A stretch of DNA of 64,000 nucleotides from Nicotiana tabacum. Its lineage: Eukaryota; Streptophyta; Magnoliopsida; Solanales; Solanaceae. The stretch spans positions 26,900,609 through 26,964,608 of the forward strand of contig NC_134100.1 of assembly GCF_000715075.1 (NCBI RefSeq), in the 5' to 3' direction. Under the pieces are notes generated by a model. The model was not told the origin of the DNA. It saw only the letters and a program-made list of their open reading frames with translations, and ran no database searches. Made by a program: the position numbers and the translations under genes. Shown one piece after another: positions 46,040 through 58,230 of this stretch (within the stretch, counting starts at the first letter, position 1; each line of letters opens with the position of its first letter).

Positions 46040-48686
46040 TGTAACAACCTGACCGATCGTTTGAGAGTTAGAGTCTCGATCCCCTATTAACTGCCTCCCA
46101 TTTCTGCTGTTGTGACTTGCCGGAAAATTTCGTTTTGGGTTTTAAAGTATTTTGGGACACTTAGTCCGTAAATGGAGGCTTAAGTCTTAGAATCTGAACC
46201 GTAGTCGGAACAGTGTGAAGATAACTCCGAAATGGAGTTCCGTTTTTCGTTAGCTCTGTTAGATGATTTTGGGTTTAGGGGCATCCCCGGATTGTGTTTT
46301 GGAGGTCCGTAACTCATTTAGGCTTGAAATGGCGAAAGCCGAATTTCTGGAGATTTGGACTGGCAGTCGAATTTTTGATATCTGGGTCGAATTCCAATTT
46401 CGAAAGTTGGAATAGGTCCACAGGGTTGAATAAGACTTGTGTGCAAAATTTGAGATCATTCGAACGCGGTTTTCTAGGTTTCGACATCGGTTGTAGAAGT
46501 TTGAAAGTTTCAAGTTCTTTAAGTTTGAATTGGAGGGTGATTCGCGATTTTTGCATTGTTTGAGGTGGTTTGAGGGCTCGGCTAAGTTCACATGGTGTTT
46601 TAGGACTTGTTGGTATATTTTATTGAGGTCTTGAGGGCTTCGGGTGTGTTTCAGATGCTTAACGGGTTAAAATTTGGACTTAGGCCATTGCTGAAGTTTC
46701 AGACATATGGTGTTTTTGCATTTGCGGTGGGGAGACTGCAGGTGCGGACTCGCAAATGTGAAGAAGCAAGCGCAGAAGTTGATTTGGGCAGCTCAGGGTG
46801 GGATCGCAGGTGCGAGGTTAGTTCCGTAGATGCGAGAGAGGAATCGCAGATATGGCGGTGGACCGGAGAAACGGACAGATATCTGCAGGCGCACTCGCGC
46901 AGGTGCGGCCCCATTGCCGCAGATGCAGACCCAGCCTTTATAAGTGACTTTTTCACCTGCGATGCTTTTCTCGCAGGTGTGGTACAACAGGTGCGGTTGT
47001 GGGCTCGCAGAAGTGAGTTGGCTGGGCAGAAAAGAGAGAGTTTCGAGGGTTTGAATTCATTCTTCATTTTTGGACTTGAGAGCTCGGAAATTGGCGATTC
47101 TTTGAGGAATTTTCAGAGAAAGCATTCGGGTAACGATTCCTAACTTGTTTTTGGTTGTATTTCATTAATCCGTAGTTGTTTTCTTAATTAAATTAAGGAA
47201 TTTGGGTGAGAAGTTGGGAAAATGGGGAAAACATTCTTCAACCGAATTTTAAAGTTTTGATTGGGATTTAGACGTTGGATTTGGATAATTTTGATGCGAA
47301 TGAACTCGTGGTTGAATGGATGTTCATAATTTGTGACTTTTACCCGATTACGAGACGTGGGCCCGGGGAGGCTTTTTTGGCGATTTTCCAATTTCTTGCC
47401 TTAGATTTGATTTCATTAGCTAGATTAGTTTCTTATAGCTATATTAATGTTATATAATTGGTTTTGGCTAGATTTTGGCGATTCGGAGTCGGATATTCGT
47501 GAAAAGAGCATTGTGACATATTGGTTTGAGCTTGGTTCAAGATAAGTGGTTTGCCTAACCTTGTGTGGGGGAACTCCCCTTAGGATTTGGTACTTTTTAA
47601 TATATGAGCACCGTGTACGTGAGGTGACGAGTGCGTACACGGGCTATTTATTGAAAAACTTCATTTCATTAAGTAAAATATTTGTTTTCCTTTAACTGAG
47701 CTACACTAGGATATGTAATTATTCTGTTTAGTTTAGAACAACATGTCTATGTGTCTTAATTGCTTATATGAACTCTGTGCAGCATGCTTAGTAAATTTTC
47801 TGCTTCTTCGTTGACTTGTACTTAGTCTAAATCGTAGGATTTCCGAGTTGTAGTTGTAATTCTTTTGTTTGAGCTGCATATTTACTTTGGGACAATAGAA
47901 CGATATTTCGGGAGATCACCCTGTACTGCATATTTGCTTTGGGACTACGGAACAATATTCTAGGAGATCTCCCTGCACTGCCTATTTACTTTAGGACTAC
48001 GAAACGGTATTCCGGGAGATCCCCCTATACATGTACATTTGGGACTACGGGACGGTATCCTAGGAGATCCCCTGTTGTTATCTCTGTGTTCTGAGCTGTT
48101 GTCTTTCTATGATTCTATTCCTGTTTGATTTTTGTAACTGTGATATCTCATTATGTTTTATTACATTATATTTATACTAGTAGGCCCTGACCTCATCTCG
48201 TCACTACTCAATCAAGGTTAGGCTTGACACTTACTGGGTACCGTTGTGGTGTACTCATGCCCTTTCATGCACATGTTTTTCATGTGCAGATCCAGGTTCA
48301 TCTTATCAGCCTAATCACTAGTTGCATTCGCTGCTGCTTATTGGAGACTTCAAGGTACATCTGCCCGCACCCGCAAATCCTCGGAGTCCCACTCTTTTTC
48401 CCTATGCTCCTTTTTCTTTCTTTCTATTGAAGTAATGTATAGAACAGTTAAGACTTCTTAGTAGCTTGTGATTTATGATATTCCGGATTTGGTAGAGTTT
48501 ATGTACACTTCAAGAGTGGTTATTGTATATGCCGAGCGGAATCTTAATTACTTATTAAAAATTTACTTGTTAGTTTTAATTAGCTGTTATGTTTTCGCTT
48601 CTTTTTCCGCAAATGTTAGGCTTACCTAGTCGTAGAGACTAGGTGCCGTCACAACAGTTCATGGAGGGAGAACTTGGATCGTGACA
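46040..48686 (+). repeat. 3' LTR of chromovirus copy 2
   Basis: 2647 bp from TGTAACAACC to ATCGTGACA. It contains the CpG-word block at 46727-47010 and the 52-bp tandem repeat at 47886-48075. It matches the 5' LTR throughout. Confidence 0.9.
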
Positions 48687-51600
48687 AAAGAGCAGAGTAG
48701 CTGCTTTGAGTTGATCTTCTTCTTCTTCTTTTTTTTTTTAAAAAAAAAATTAATACAATCATCTCCTATATAAAACCCACTGATTCAATTAATCAAAATT
48801 TGCGTTGGTAGGGTGCACTAAAGGAAAAATCGCTCCCTACTAGGGATTTCTTTATTCCCATAGCTCGAACTCGAAATTTCTATTTAAGAATGAAGGGACT
48901 TTATTTATCCCATCACATCTCTTAATGGGTTTGATACCTAATAAATTTTCGTTAATTAGACATGCATTGCTGGCCAGGCTCTTAAATCCGGTCCAAGATG
49001 TCCTTCTGCATTCATTTCTTCAGTAGTTTGCAATCGTTCGGCCGAGAGACCTTCATGAAGAATTGAATACTTTCTAAATGTTTTTTTTCTCTTCCATCCC
49101 TTCCTTCAACATGCACCTTCATTTCATTTAAAACTAGTTTTTCAGCACACGTATTGCGCGGACACTTTATATTAATAAGTATAATTTTTTTAAACAATCA
49201 CATAAATATAATATTAAAAGTTGTATTTGAATTATAAAATAAAAGTTAAAAACGAAAGTTTGCAAGTACAGTAAAATAATAATTGTTGCTTCTTATTTAT
49301 CCAGCCTAATAAAGGAAGAAACTCTAATTGATATGACCTTAATCATCTCAATCGATATTTTCAACTTAAAATTATTTAAGCTTTTGTATGAATTTTCTTG
49401 AAAAACTATTTATTCATAAACACACAAAGGGTCAGCTAGCTGAAATATATCTTCTTCTTTTTTCTCACAAGCAAAATGCGCAAAATGCAAATTGTCCTAG
49501 TTTTTTAATCTATAAGAAATTATTTCCACATATTAAAGAATAAAGCATTATCACAAAGTAAAATTAACTGTTACCTCTTGATTAGTATACTCTTTTTACA
49601 TTTTGAGGAGAGTTTTCTTTCTCTGTCTAACCACACAACTACATATTTGAATATTGTATTTTTACGGGGGCAAAAGACTATGATTATTATTGAATTTCTT
49701 TCAATTGATGAATTTTAAAAGAACTGTATTAGTATTATCTGAGAAGAAGTGAAAATATGAAAAATATGTTAACTTCATATTTCAATTTATTCTTTCAACT
49801 AATTCCCATAAATGTTTAAGTTTTCATGTGTGTCTATATATAATTAATTACTATTTAAATTTGGACTTTTTAAAAATAAGTTTAGTTCAATGCAAAAAAG
49901 TATCTTAAGTATTTATATTTTCTAAAGATATTTTTAAGAGAAATATATTACAAAAATACTCTGACTATTTCTTTTCTATTTTTTTCTTTCATATTATATT
50001 TCTTTTACTATTTTATGTTCACTTAAAACAACAAGTGCTTTACTATTATCTAGATTTCTGCATTAAAATATAATATAATAGCTTGCTAATCAATTCACGT
50101 TTAAATTAGTTTTTAAAATTTTATTGTGGTTTCTTTAATTAAGGATCACTCATATATACTAAATTGCAGTTCACTTATAGACACCTTTGTGAAATTATAC
50201 GTTGAGTTTCTCTCTTTGTAATAACTTAACTTTATCTTTTAATAAAGTACATTTCATTTGTAAAACAATAAACAAATATAGTTACAAAAACTATCCTACA
50301 GTAAAAATTGTCTAATAAAAATATACTATATATTAATTAAGGTGTTTAATTTTATCATGCCTATACCCTTAAAAATGCTGGAAATTGAGCATATGTTTCA
50401 AAAGTTTGTAACTTTTTCATAACCTTTTTATAATTTGTGTATTTTCAGTCGTAAATATATTTAACTCTAAATGACAATTTTGATCTTTAATAAATGCATA
50501 AAAAATTATCCCACGTCAATCATTATTTTCTCTCTTTTTTAATCTCCAAAATAAACTAAGGAAAGAAATTAAACCAAAAATTTAATATTATGATAATAGA
50601 TACTAAGCAAAATCAATATATATGTAAGGCAACAGAAAATATGAGTTTTATTATCATGAAATGTAAAGTACTCAACAATAATAATACAAAGCTACTAACA
50701 CGCAAAAAAGAGAGAAGAATTTGCATGTTGTATACGGAGGAAATTAACTTACCGATCGAATAAAAATATTGGATGCGTGATGAACTCCTTCATTTATTTG
50801 CTTTCTTATCTCCATATTTTTAAGAGAAGAAGTCAAAAGATAAGGAGTGAAAAGAAGAAAAGGACAATCTAAATAAAAAATATTATTGCACACACTTGAT
50901 TGTTGACTTAGTTTTCTTCGTAAAATTATTCATCCTTAACTCGGATCTCTATACCATTTGTCGTGTTGTATGGAAACAATATGATTTTCAAAACTTCTAA
51001 GCCTAGAAAAACACCACAATCTTGTATGGACATTATTTCTTTGGTTAGAATAATTGTCGGACTTGCAAATGAATTGAGCCTTCACCATTGGTTTTTAGGA
51101 GCACGTTTGTACAATTGTACCGTTTCAAAAAGTTTGAAAAATATAAATCTGGAAATTAAGAAGGTGAAGTGTCACGTCCTCTCTTCGGCCATATATCACA
51201 TATCCTTTTCTCAACATTTCATCAGCCTTTTCCAGTTTTTCCCTTTCTTTTATTTTTAAAAAAGCCCATGTCATTTCTCAAATGACACCTTTTTGAAAAG
51301 AAAAGACACCTTTTCGGATGAGGTGTTTTTTTTTAATTTAAATTTATAAGTAAAATCATTTAGGATTTAAGTTTATAAGTAAGATCATTTAGGATATTTA
51401 AAAGGACATTTAAGTAATTTAACTTTTTAACTAAGGGCTTTCTACTTTTATAATAATATAGTTATGGATTAATTACCCTATTTGTTTAAAAAAGAATGAC
51501 TAAATTGCTATTATTTCTTATTATATAATTTTCATAATTTTTCCATATTATTTGTAAAACTTAAACATTTGTAACAATTAAACGTCGGCCTTATAGTTCT

Positions 51601-52479
51601 CTTTATGCAGTTTCTTGATAAGTTTTATTTTCAAAAAAAATAAAAATAAATAAAGAATCAATGTCCAAATTAAAATTAAAAATTAGTGATATACCCAGTT
51701 TGGCAAAAATATTACCTCATCCGTTCCACTTTATGTGATACAATTACTATTTGAAAAGCTAAAGAATATTTTCTTTCACTGTACTTTTTGTAAATATTGT
51801 TTAATTGCTAACTATTGTGACTTATAATATTTTTTACATAGTATACAAATATTTTAATTTTATTCAAAAATTTCAAACATTCAATGTCCAAATTCATGTG
51901 AAAATCAATCAATTTATCTCTCGTGCTTCGAACTACATCACATAAAGTGAAAAAGAGGGCATATTTAGTTATTCATAAATATTATTTTGAGATACTAGTT
52001 TGAAGGTGTGAAATACTAGTTTTCAACTTTTACGAGCTCTTTATTCAAGTAAAATTTCATGTTCAAGCACAATTTTCAAAAACTTTCCTTTTCAATTTCA
52101 AATAATCAATTTTTAAACTTTATGTCAAATATATATTTTTCAAGCGTATAATATTTGTTTAATCCAAATTTTGTCATTATATATTGTCTTGGCACATGAA
52201 GAGAAATAAAAAACAATGGAGATATAGAACAAAGAACCTTATGTGGTTTTCCTAAAGTTTTTAGTTATTTACACGCAATATCTTGGATCTTTTTCTTGGC
52301 ATAATTTATTTGAGATAATGAGCTTAGAATACATAATTTTTATTTTAGTAATTGTGATTTTCATTTCCGTTTAAAAAAGCAATCTAAAAACCTTAATAAC
52401 GTATTCCTACATACTGATCAAGCGTCAAGTATGAATTAAACAAGGGCGACATTGAAATGGAAGACATTGAGGGTATGTT
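48687..52479. other. AT-rich island without recognised genes
   Basis: About 3.8 kb of strongly AT-rich DNA. It contains a T/A homopolymer junction at 48729-48750, a TATA-like tcctatataaaaccc at 48765, and a phrase gcacacgtattgcgcgg at 49144-49160 that looks like the end of a dispersed repeat. There is a 26-bp direct repeat near 51340-51395 and inverted aaaaggtgtc motifs around 51275-51330. One MITE (51715-51961) sits inside. The longest ORF (50963-51259) shows no family features or codon structure I can support. It may be old intergenic or promoter-like host DNA. Confidence 0.5.
51715..51961. mobile_element. Stowaway-like MITE
   Basis: 247 bp flanked by TA (51713-51714 and 51962-51963). The left end cctcatccgttccactttatg pairs with the right end (cataaagtgaaaaagagg) as imperfect inverted repeats, sharing CACTTTATGTGAT. 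Non-coding. Confidence 0.78.
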
Positions 52480-52620
52480 TGGTACGAAGGAAATATTTTT
52501 CATGAAAAATGTTTTCCTAGAAAATATTTTCCTGAAAAATGAACGATGTTATCATTTATTTTCTCATGTTTGGTTGGTGAATGGAAAATCTTTTCCGGAA
52601 AATATTTTAGTATTTGATTA
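52480..52620. mobile_element. MITE-like (hAT-type?) repeat, left part, split by the solo LTR
   Basis: It begins gggtatgtttggtacgaagg and is full of ggaaaatattttcc-like phrases, a pattern common in dispersed plant repeats. It is cut at AAGAG (52621-52625) by the solo LTR and resumes at 56032. No matching far terminus is recognised, so the superfamily is a guess. Confidence 0.4.
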
Positions 52621-53339
52621 AAGAGTGTCACGATCCGAATTTTCCACCGTCAGGACCGTGATGGCGCCTAACATTGTACTCACTAGGCAAGTCAACGTTA
52701 CATAATATTTTACCTTTTTTCTTTATCTTTTAACAATTAAAACTTAACAAAAGTAAATCGGTGGAACTAAATGCGGATGAACACAATTTAAAAGATTATC
52801 TTTATGCTAATATCGAAAACCGTAATAAATTCCACCCAGAACTGGTGTCACAACTCACAAACAGTCTACGGATACTATAAATAATGGTCTGAACAAAAAA
52901 ATATACATCTGTCTCGAAAGTAGACAAAACAAAAATGAAATAGGATAAAAGGGGACGCCAGGGCCTGCGGACGCCTGCATGACTACCTTGGGTCTCCGGT
53001 GGACTGAAGGCAGCAACCTCGAACTATGATCAGTATGGTCCAGTACTGGGATCTGCACAAAAAGTGTAGAGTGCAGTATCAGTACAACCAACCCTATATA
53101 CTGATAAGTGCCGAGCCTAACCTCGACGAAGTAGTGATGACGCTAGGACACGACAAACAACATAAACCTGTGCAGTTAAACAATATACTAATACAATAAC
53201 AATAATAGAAGCTAAACAAAAATTAATGGGAAGGGGCAACATGCTATGGGAGTACCAGAATAAGGAATCATAGTAGTAACGAAAATTAAATAATTAGTGC
53301 ACTTGAACCGATAACAGCAAATAATCACGGCAAACAGAA

Positions 53340-54200
53340 AATGCACGGCATCACCCTTCGTGCTTTTACTCTCAATCCTCACCATACAATCAATAATAGA
53401 AATGTGCACGGCATCACCCTTCGTGCTTTATCACTCTTCCTCACCATATACAACAACAACAACAACAACAACCCAGTGTAATCCCACAAGTGGGGTCTGG
53501 GAGGGTAATATGTACGCAGACCTTACCTCTACCCCGAGGGGCAGAGAGGCTGTTTCCAGGAGACCCTCGGCTCAAAGAGGCAACAAGAGACACTATATTA
53601 GTACTATCAATAGACTCATAATAAAACAACATAAAGTACCATAAAATCCATAACATAACATAAATACCATAAAAACAAAGTAACAACAATATAAGAGATA
53701 TAGGAAATACGAGAAAGATGTAAGGTATTAATACACAGGAGATAAAGCCCATCATCAGTAGTTGATCAATAGCATCCTAAGACTACTTCCTAACTGGCTA
53801 GTCTCACTCTAGTGCGCTGTAACAAAGACATCACAATTTCCCTAACCTACCACCTTAATGCTCGATCTCCACAATTCCCTGTTTAGGGCCGTGTCCTCAG
53901 TAACCCTAAGTCGCGTCATATCCTGCCTGATCACCTCTCCCCAATACTTCTTAGGTCTCCCCCTACCTCTCCTCGTACCCACCACTGCCAGTCGTTCACA
54001 CCTTCTCACCGGTGCATCAGTGTTCCTCCTCTGAATGTGCCCGAACCATCTGAGTCTTGCTTCCCGCACCATATGCATAAATATAAATGTAAATGTGTAC
54101 GGCATCACCCTTCGTGCTTTATCACTCTTCCTCACCATATGAATAATAAAAATGTGCATGGCATCACCATTCATGCTTTATCACTCTTCCTCACCATAAC
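53340..54200 (-). repeat. 59-62-bp tandem repeat of the solo LTR, split by the RTE insertion
   Basis: Plus-strand units carry cggcatcacccttcgtgctt followed by tcactcttcctcaccata. They recur with ends near 53377, 53439, 54130 and 54189. They are the reverse complement of the 57-bp array in the copy 1 LTR (24334-24504). Confidence 0.85.
53450..54066 (-). mobile_element. 5'-truncated RTE-clade LINE fragment with TTG tail
   Basis: The minus strand encodes the RT C-terminus ([21 protein letters not shown], then [18 protein letters not shown] and [14 protein letters not shown]) from 54062 to about 53842. The 3' end follows with the gtggggtctgggagggta-type motif and a (TTG)n tail, seen as (caa)n at 53451-53470 on plus. 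An 8-bp duplication CACCATAT flanks it (53442-53449 and 54067-54074). The 5' truncation inside the RT tail is typical of incomplete target-primed reverse transcription. The 3' motif and TTG tail are shared by solanaceous SINE families such as TS, as known from the literature. Confidence 0.85.
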
Positions 54201-55019
54201 AACAACAGAATCAACAACAACCCGGCAAGGGCATCACAATCAAAGAACATTGTTTCATCATTTAATTTCACAATAGAAATCCCAAACATGAGCCAATACT
54301 CACCCAATATCAACATAATAAAACTTGTTAACATGAATAATGACTAGCTTAAGCAGGACATATACGTATAAAGGAACACAACTGACACAAGTATAGAACT
54401 CACTCGCATGCTATGACCCGACAACGACGTATAGATACTCGTCACCACATCTATTACCTAATCCCTCAAACTAAGGTTAGTCACAATACTTACCTCGATT
54501 CCACGGCCAAAATCAAGCCTCAAATACCGCTTTTCCTCTAGATTCCACCTCCAATCCACTCGTATCTAGCCACAATTAACTCAATAACATCAATAAATGC
54601 TAAAGAACTCAATTCCAATGCTTAATTATAGACTTCCCAACATTTTCCCCAAAAGTCAAAAGCTGACCCGGGCCCACTTGGTCAAAACTCGAGGTTCGAA
54701 TCAAAACTCGTTCACTCATTCACCCACGAACCCAAATATAAAATTAGTTTTCAAATTTGACCCCAAATCAAGGTCTAAATCCACAAATTTGTAAAATCCC
54801 CAATTCCCCCAAAATTCCTAATTTCTACCATTAAAGAACAAGATTTAAGGCTAGAAATCTAATGGGTGTTGATGAAAACTGAAAGAAATGAGTTTAAGAA
54901 CATAAACCTATGATTTGGTGTTGAAATTCTTCTTCAGAAATCACCCAAGGTCAAGTTCTATGGAAGAAAATATGAAATTTTGGTCTAATCCCGTGCTGGT
55001 TCTGTTTTTAAATTTGCTG

Positions 55020-55345
55020 GATAGACCTTCATCGCGTTCGCGAGAGGCCTGTCGCGATCGCGATACACAACGGCCTTAGGCCTTCACATTCGCGAGTCCA
55101 TCTACGCGTTCGTGTAATGCAACTCCCCCCAAGCCATCACGTTCACGACCCAGTGGTCGCGTTCGCGTAGAAGGACAAGACTCCCCTCCCCCAGGTCCCT
55201 TGACCATCGCATTCGTGGGAGGGTGATCGCGTTCGCGAAGGGTACCACCCCCAATGCTTCGCGTTCGTGTCCAGTCCTCTACGTTCATGAAGAAGGAATT
55301 TCTCCCTCAGAAAATTTACAGTTTGCGATCGCGAAGAACAAGATA
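55020..55345. repeat. CpG-word block of the solo LTR
   Basis: Many cgcgttcgcgag, cgcgatcgcgat and gcgttcgcgaag words. In LTR orientation this is about +690 to +1010, the same place as in the other copies. Confidence 0.75.
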
Positions 55346-56031
55346 CCTGTGCGCTTGCAACAGCAAAACAGCAGAATTATATGTCTAAAACAACCCGAAA
55401 CCTATTCGAAACTCACCCGAGCTATCGGGACTCCAAACCAAACATGCACACAAGTCTAAAAACATCATACGTACTTGCTCGCACGATCAAATCGCCAAAA
55501 TAATACCTAGAACTACGAATTTAGCATCCAAAATCAATGAAAATCTCAAGAACTCTTAACGTTTCTATTTTCACAACCGAGGGTCCGAATCACGTCATAT
55601 AAATTCCGTTTCTCACCAAATTTCACAAACAAGACTCAATTACTATATTAAACTTATACTGAGCTCCGGAACCAAAATACGGGCCTGATACCAACAAGAT
55701 CAAGCATTATTAAAATTCTAAAAACCATTATATTTTTCCGTTAACAATTTTCGTCAAAAATTCATTTCTCGGGCAAGGGACGTCGGAATTCGATTTCGGG
55801 CATACGCCCAGGTCCCATATTTTTTCGTTTACCCAAAATATTGACCGAAGTTAACTTAATTCAATTTTAAAGGCAAAATTTAGCATTTTTCTCAATTTTT
55901 CACAAAAAAATCTTTTCCGGAAGCGTGCCCGGACTGGACATGCAAATCGAGGAGAAAGAAAATAAGGTCTTGAAGGTCTCGGAACCCCGAATTGGGTTCT
56001 AAAATACGAGATGACCTTTTGGGTCATCACA

Positions 56032-56264
56032 AAGAGTAAAAAATCTTTTCTTAGAAAAATAATTTTCTATGCTACTCTCCTCACCCCCCACCCTCCCCCC
56101 AATTCACATGTTTCCTGTGCTTCCCCCCACCCCCCACCCCCAACAATTATATTTTTCTTCAAAAATTCAATTATTCTTCTAAAAAAATCACATAAACCCT
56201 TAGGAAATAATATGTTGATTTACTTTTTCATACAAGAACGTTAAAATTTGAGGTCCATAACTGA
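56032..56264. mobile_element. MITE-like repeat, right part
   Basis: It continues the repeat of 52480-52620 after the AAGAG duplication (aaaaatcttttcttag). It then has a C-rich stretch (ccaccctccccccaat and ccccccaccccccacccc at 56088-56142). The outer end is not defined. Confidence 0.35.
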
Positions 56265-56450
56265 AAAGAAAATACTTTTTCTTGTTGAAACAAAATGAAA
56301 GTACTCTTTCTATAACACAAAAAGAAAGTACTCATTTTGTTGAAATGAAAGAAAGTACTTTTCTATATCATGAAAAGAAAATACTCATTTTGTTTAAATG
56401 AAAAAGAAAGTACTCTATCTACAACATGAGAAGAATGTACTCTAAATAAT
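56265..56450. repeat. Imperfect tandem repeat, about 50-57 bp, 3-4 copies
   Basis: Phrases gaaagtactc, ttctata(t)ca and aaagaaa(g/a)tactcattttgtt recur through the segment. It is A-rich and lies just downstream of the gene fragment at 56486 in its orientation. Confidence 0.75.
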
Positions 56451-56485
56451 ATTTATATTATATAACCTCTTGCAACATATAAGAT

Positions 56486-56886
56486 TCAGGCTAACAACGA
56501 TAAACATCTCATACACAGATAAAAGAGAAGAAATATGAGCAACTCCATAATAACCATTCTCAATATAGAAGTATCACTTTGCACCAAATAATCAAAAGCT
56601 TCACCTAAGGACTCTTCTTCATAACTTTCTGTTGCCATAATTTCTTCATACAATATTATCGCATCTAGTCGACTATCAGCTTTTTTACTGATTGCCGCTG
56701 CCACTTCTCCAAGCTTTATTGATATATCACCGACCACATCTTGCACATCAGAAGAACGACTCTTTTTACAGCTTGCTTTGACTTGAGAAATTTCACTTAC
56801 TACGTCTTTCACATCTTTTTCCTTTGATGGTCCTTCAATGTCATTATCATTACCTTTCTCCGAACTACAATCCAAGCCTACATCAT
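56486..56886 (-). pseudogene. Possible C-terminal fragment of a Myb/SANT-like (L10-interacting type) protein
   Basis: A minus-strand open frame reads from the chromovirus insertion point at 56886 to a stop at 56486. It is acidic at first (SSEKGNDNDIEGPSKEKD), then has a segment IKLGEVAAAISKK followed by a stretch including LYEEIMATESYEEESLGEAF and DYLVQSD. That segment resembles the C-terminal region of plant Myb/SANT-like proteins, some of which accompany Harbinger transposons. The last residues are hydrophobic and unlike the family, perhaps intron read-through. The N-terminal part is absent: the LTR of copy 3 begins exactly at 56887. I cannot exclude a different origin. It is the only candidate host-like coding fragment in the window. 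Confidence 0.4.
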
Positions 56887-57589
56887 TGTCACGACCCGAA
56901 TTTTCCACCATTGGAAGTCGTGATGGCGCTTATTAGTGAAAGCTAGGCAAGCCAACCATTTGAATTATTTACCTTTTTTTCCATTTTTAATCTTGTAACA
57001 ATTATGAACCAACATTATATAAACAGCGGAATTTAAATAAGCGGAAGAACAAAGTAAAACCATTTAAATATTTCCAATACAATTCCTTAAACAAAGACTA
57101 CCCAGAATTGGTGTCACAATTTCACAGACGGTCTAGGATTACTACAAAAAAGAATCCAAAAAATAAATACAATACTGTCTCGGAAATACATAAATGAAAC
57201 AGGATGAAAGGATAGAAGGAGACGCCAAGGCTTGCAGATGCCTGTAGGACTACCTCGGGTCGCCTGAATGGACTGAAGAAAACACCCTCACTGCAGTCCG
57301 AAAGTTGCTGCACTGGGATCAGCACACAGTGCAAAGTGTAGTATCAGCACTACCGACCCCATGTGCTGTAAGTGTCTAGCCTAACCTCGGCGAAGTAGTA
57401 AGGAGGCTAGGACCAGACTACCAAATAAACTTGTGCAGTTAATTCATATACAACAGAAAAATAAAAGCAAAACTTTACAATTAAAGAAGGAAGGGGGAAA
57501 TCATGTTGTGGGGGACAACAAATAGCAACAGAAACCAACATTTAAATGTAAAGAACACCATAACTCAATTATCAATAGAAATCAGGAAA

Positions 57590-58230
57590 ATCAAAGACAA
57601 GTGCACGGCGTCACCCTTCATACTTTTACTCTCGTCCTCACCATAAAATCAATAAAATCGGCACGGCATCACCCTCCGTGATTTTACCTTGCATAATCAT
57701 GGCACAAAATGATCCTTCGTGCATTAACACTTATATCATGGCACGGAATTGCACATCGTGCGGCACGACATCACCCTTCGTTATTTAACACTCTCTCACA
57801 AATATCATACACGACATCACCCTTCGTGCTTTACACTCTTCCTCACAAAAATAATACACGGCATCACCCTTCGTGCTTTAACACTCTTCCTCACCCAAAC
57901 AACAATCACAAAGAAATAAGGGTAAGGGAATCAACAAATTCACAATAAAATTCCGGCAAGGGAACAATAGTACAACAATCATATCCCAGCAAGGGAAACA
58001 AGATCAAAACAATAACATCCCGGCAAGGGAGATAACAATAAAATAACAACATCCCGGCAAGGGAGACAATATCATAATCCTCTTTTCTTTTTCACATTTA
58101 CTTCACAACTCAATTCACAATTTGAGCCAATGCTCTATAAGGTTCAATTTCCAATTATACTTCCACAAATCATTTACAACTTGAGCCAATGCTCTTCAAT
58201 GTTCAAATACCAATATTACTTCCACAAGCC
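57590..58230 (-). repeat. Composite short tandem repeats in the copy 3 LTR
   Basis: Three adjacent arrays. At 57600-57900 there are several cggcatcacccttcgtgctt units of variable length. At 57945-58075 there are four units with tcccggcaagggaga, about 35-42 bp apart. At 58115-58225 there are two units with gagccaatgctct, about 60 bp apart. Confidence 0.8.

Larger units (their letters stand above)
28506..48686 (+). mobile_element. Chromovirus (Tekay/Del-like) copy 2, with SIRE nested in its 5' LTR
   Basis: LTRs are 28506-30712 plus 40485-40915 (2638 bp without the insert) and 46040-48686 (2647 bp). The interior has an iMet-type PBS, gag, pol and a PPT in order. Flanks AAACA (28501-28505) and AAAGA (48687-48691) are a 4/5 target duplication. 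It is structurally the most complete chromovirus here, but gag and pol are full of stops and key catalytic residues are changed. Confidence 0.88.
52626..56031 (-). repeat. Solo LTR of the chromovirus family, with a nested RTE LINE
   Basis: In minus orientation it starts TGTGATGACCC at 56031 and ends GATCGTGACA at 52626, with the same ends as the copy 1 LTR. Flanks are AAGAG (52621-52625) and AAGAG (56032-56036), a perfect target duplication. No interior, PBS or PPT is present. Removing the 617-bp RTE insertion and its duplication leaves about 2.78 kb, close to the 2.72-kb LTR of copy 1. This is therefore a solo LTR formed by LTR-LTR recombination. The block at 52626-52700 shares ggcgcc(a)tcacgg and ctaggcaagtc with copy 1. 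Confidence 0.88.

Noticed and set aside
28506..48686. Possible integrated plant pararetrovirus
   Set aside because: Clear LTR pairs, target duplications, integrase and chromodomain or copia domain order are present, and no movement or coat protein features; these are LTR retrotransposons.
50963..51259. 98-codon plus-strand ORF in the AT-rich island
   Set aside because: No domain, no homologue I recognise, an AT-driven composition and no supporting neighbours.
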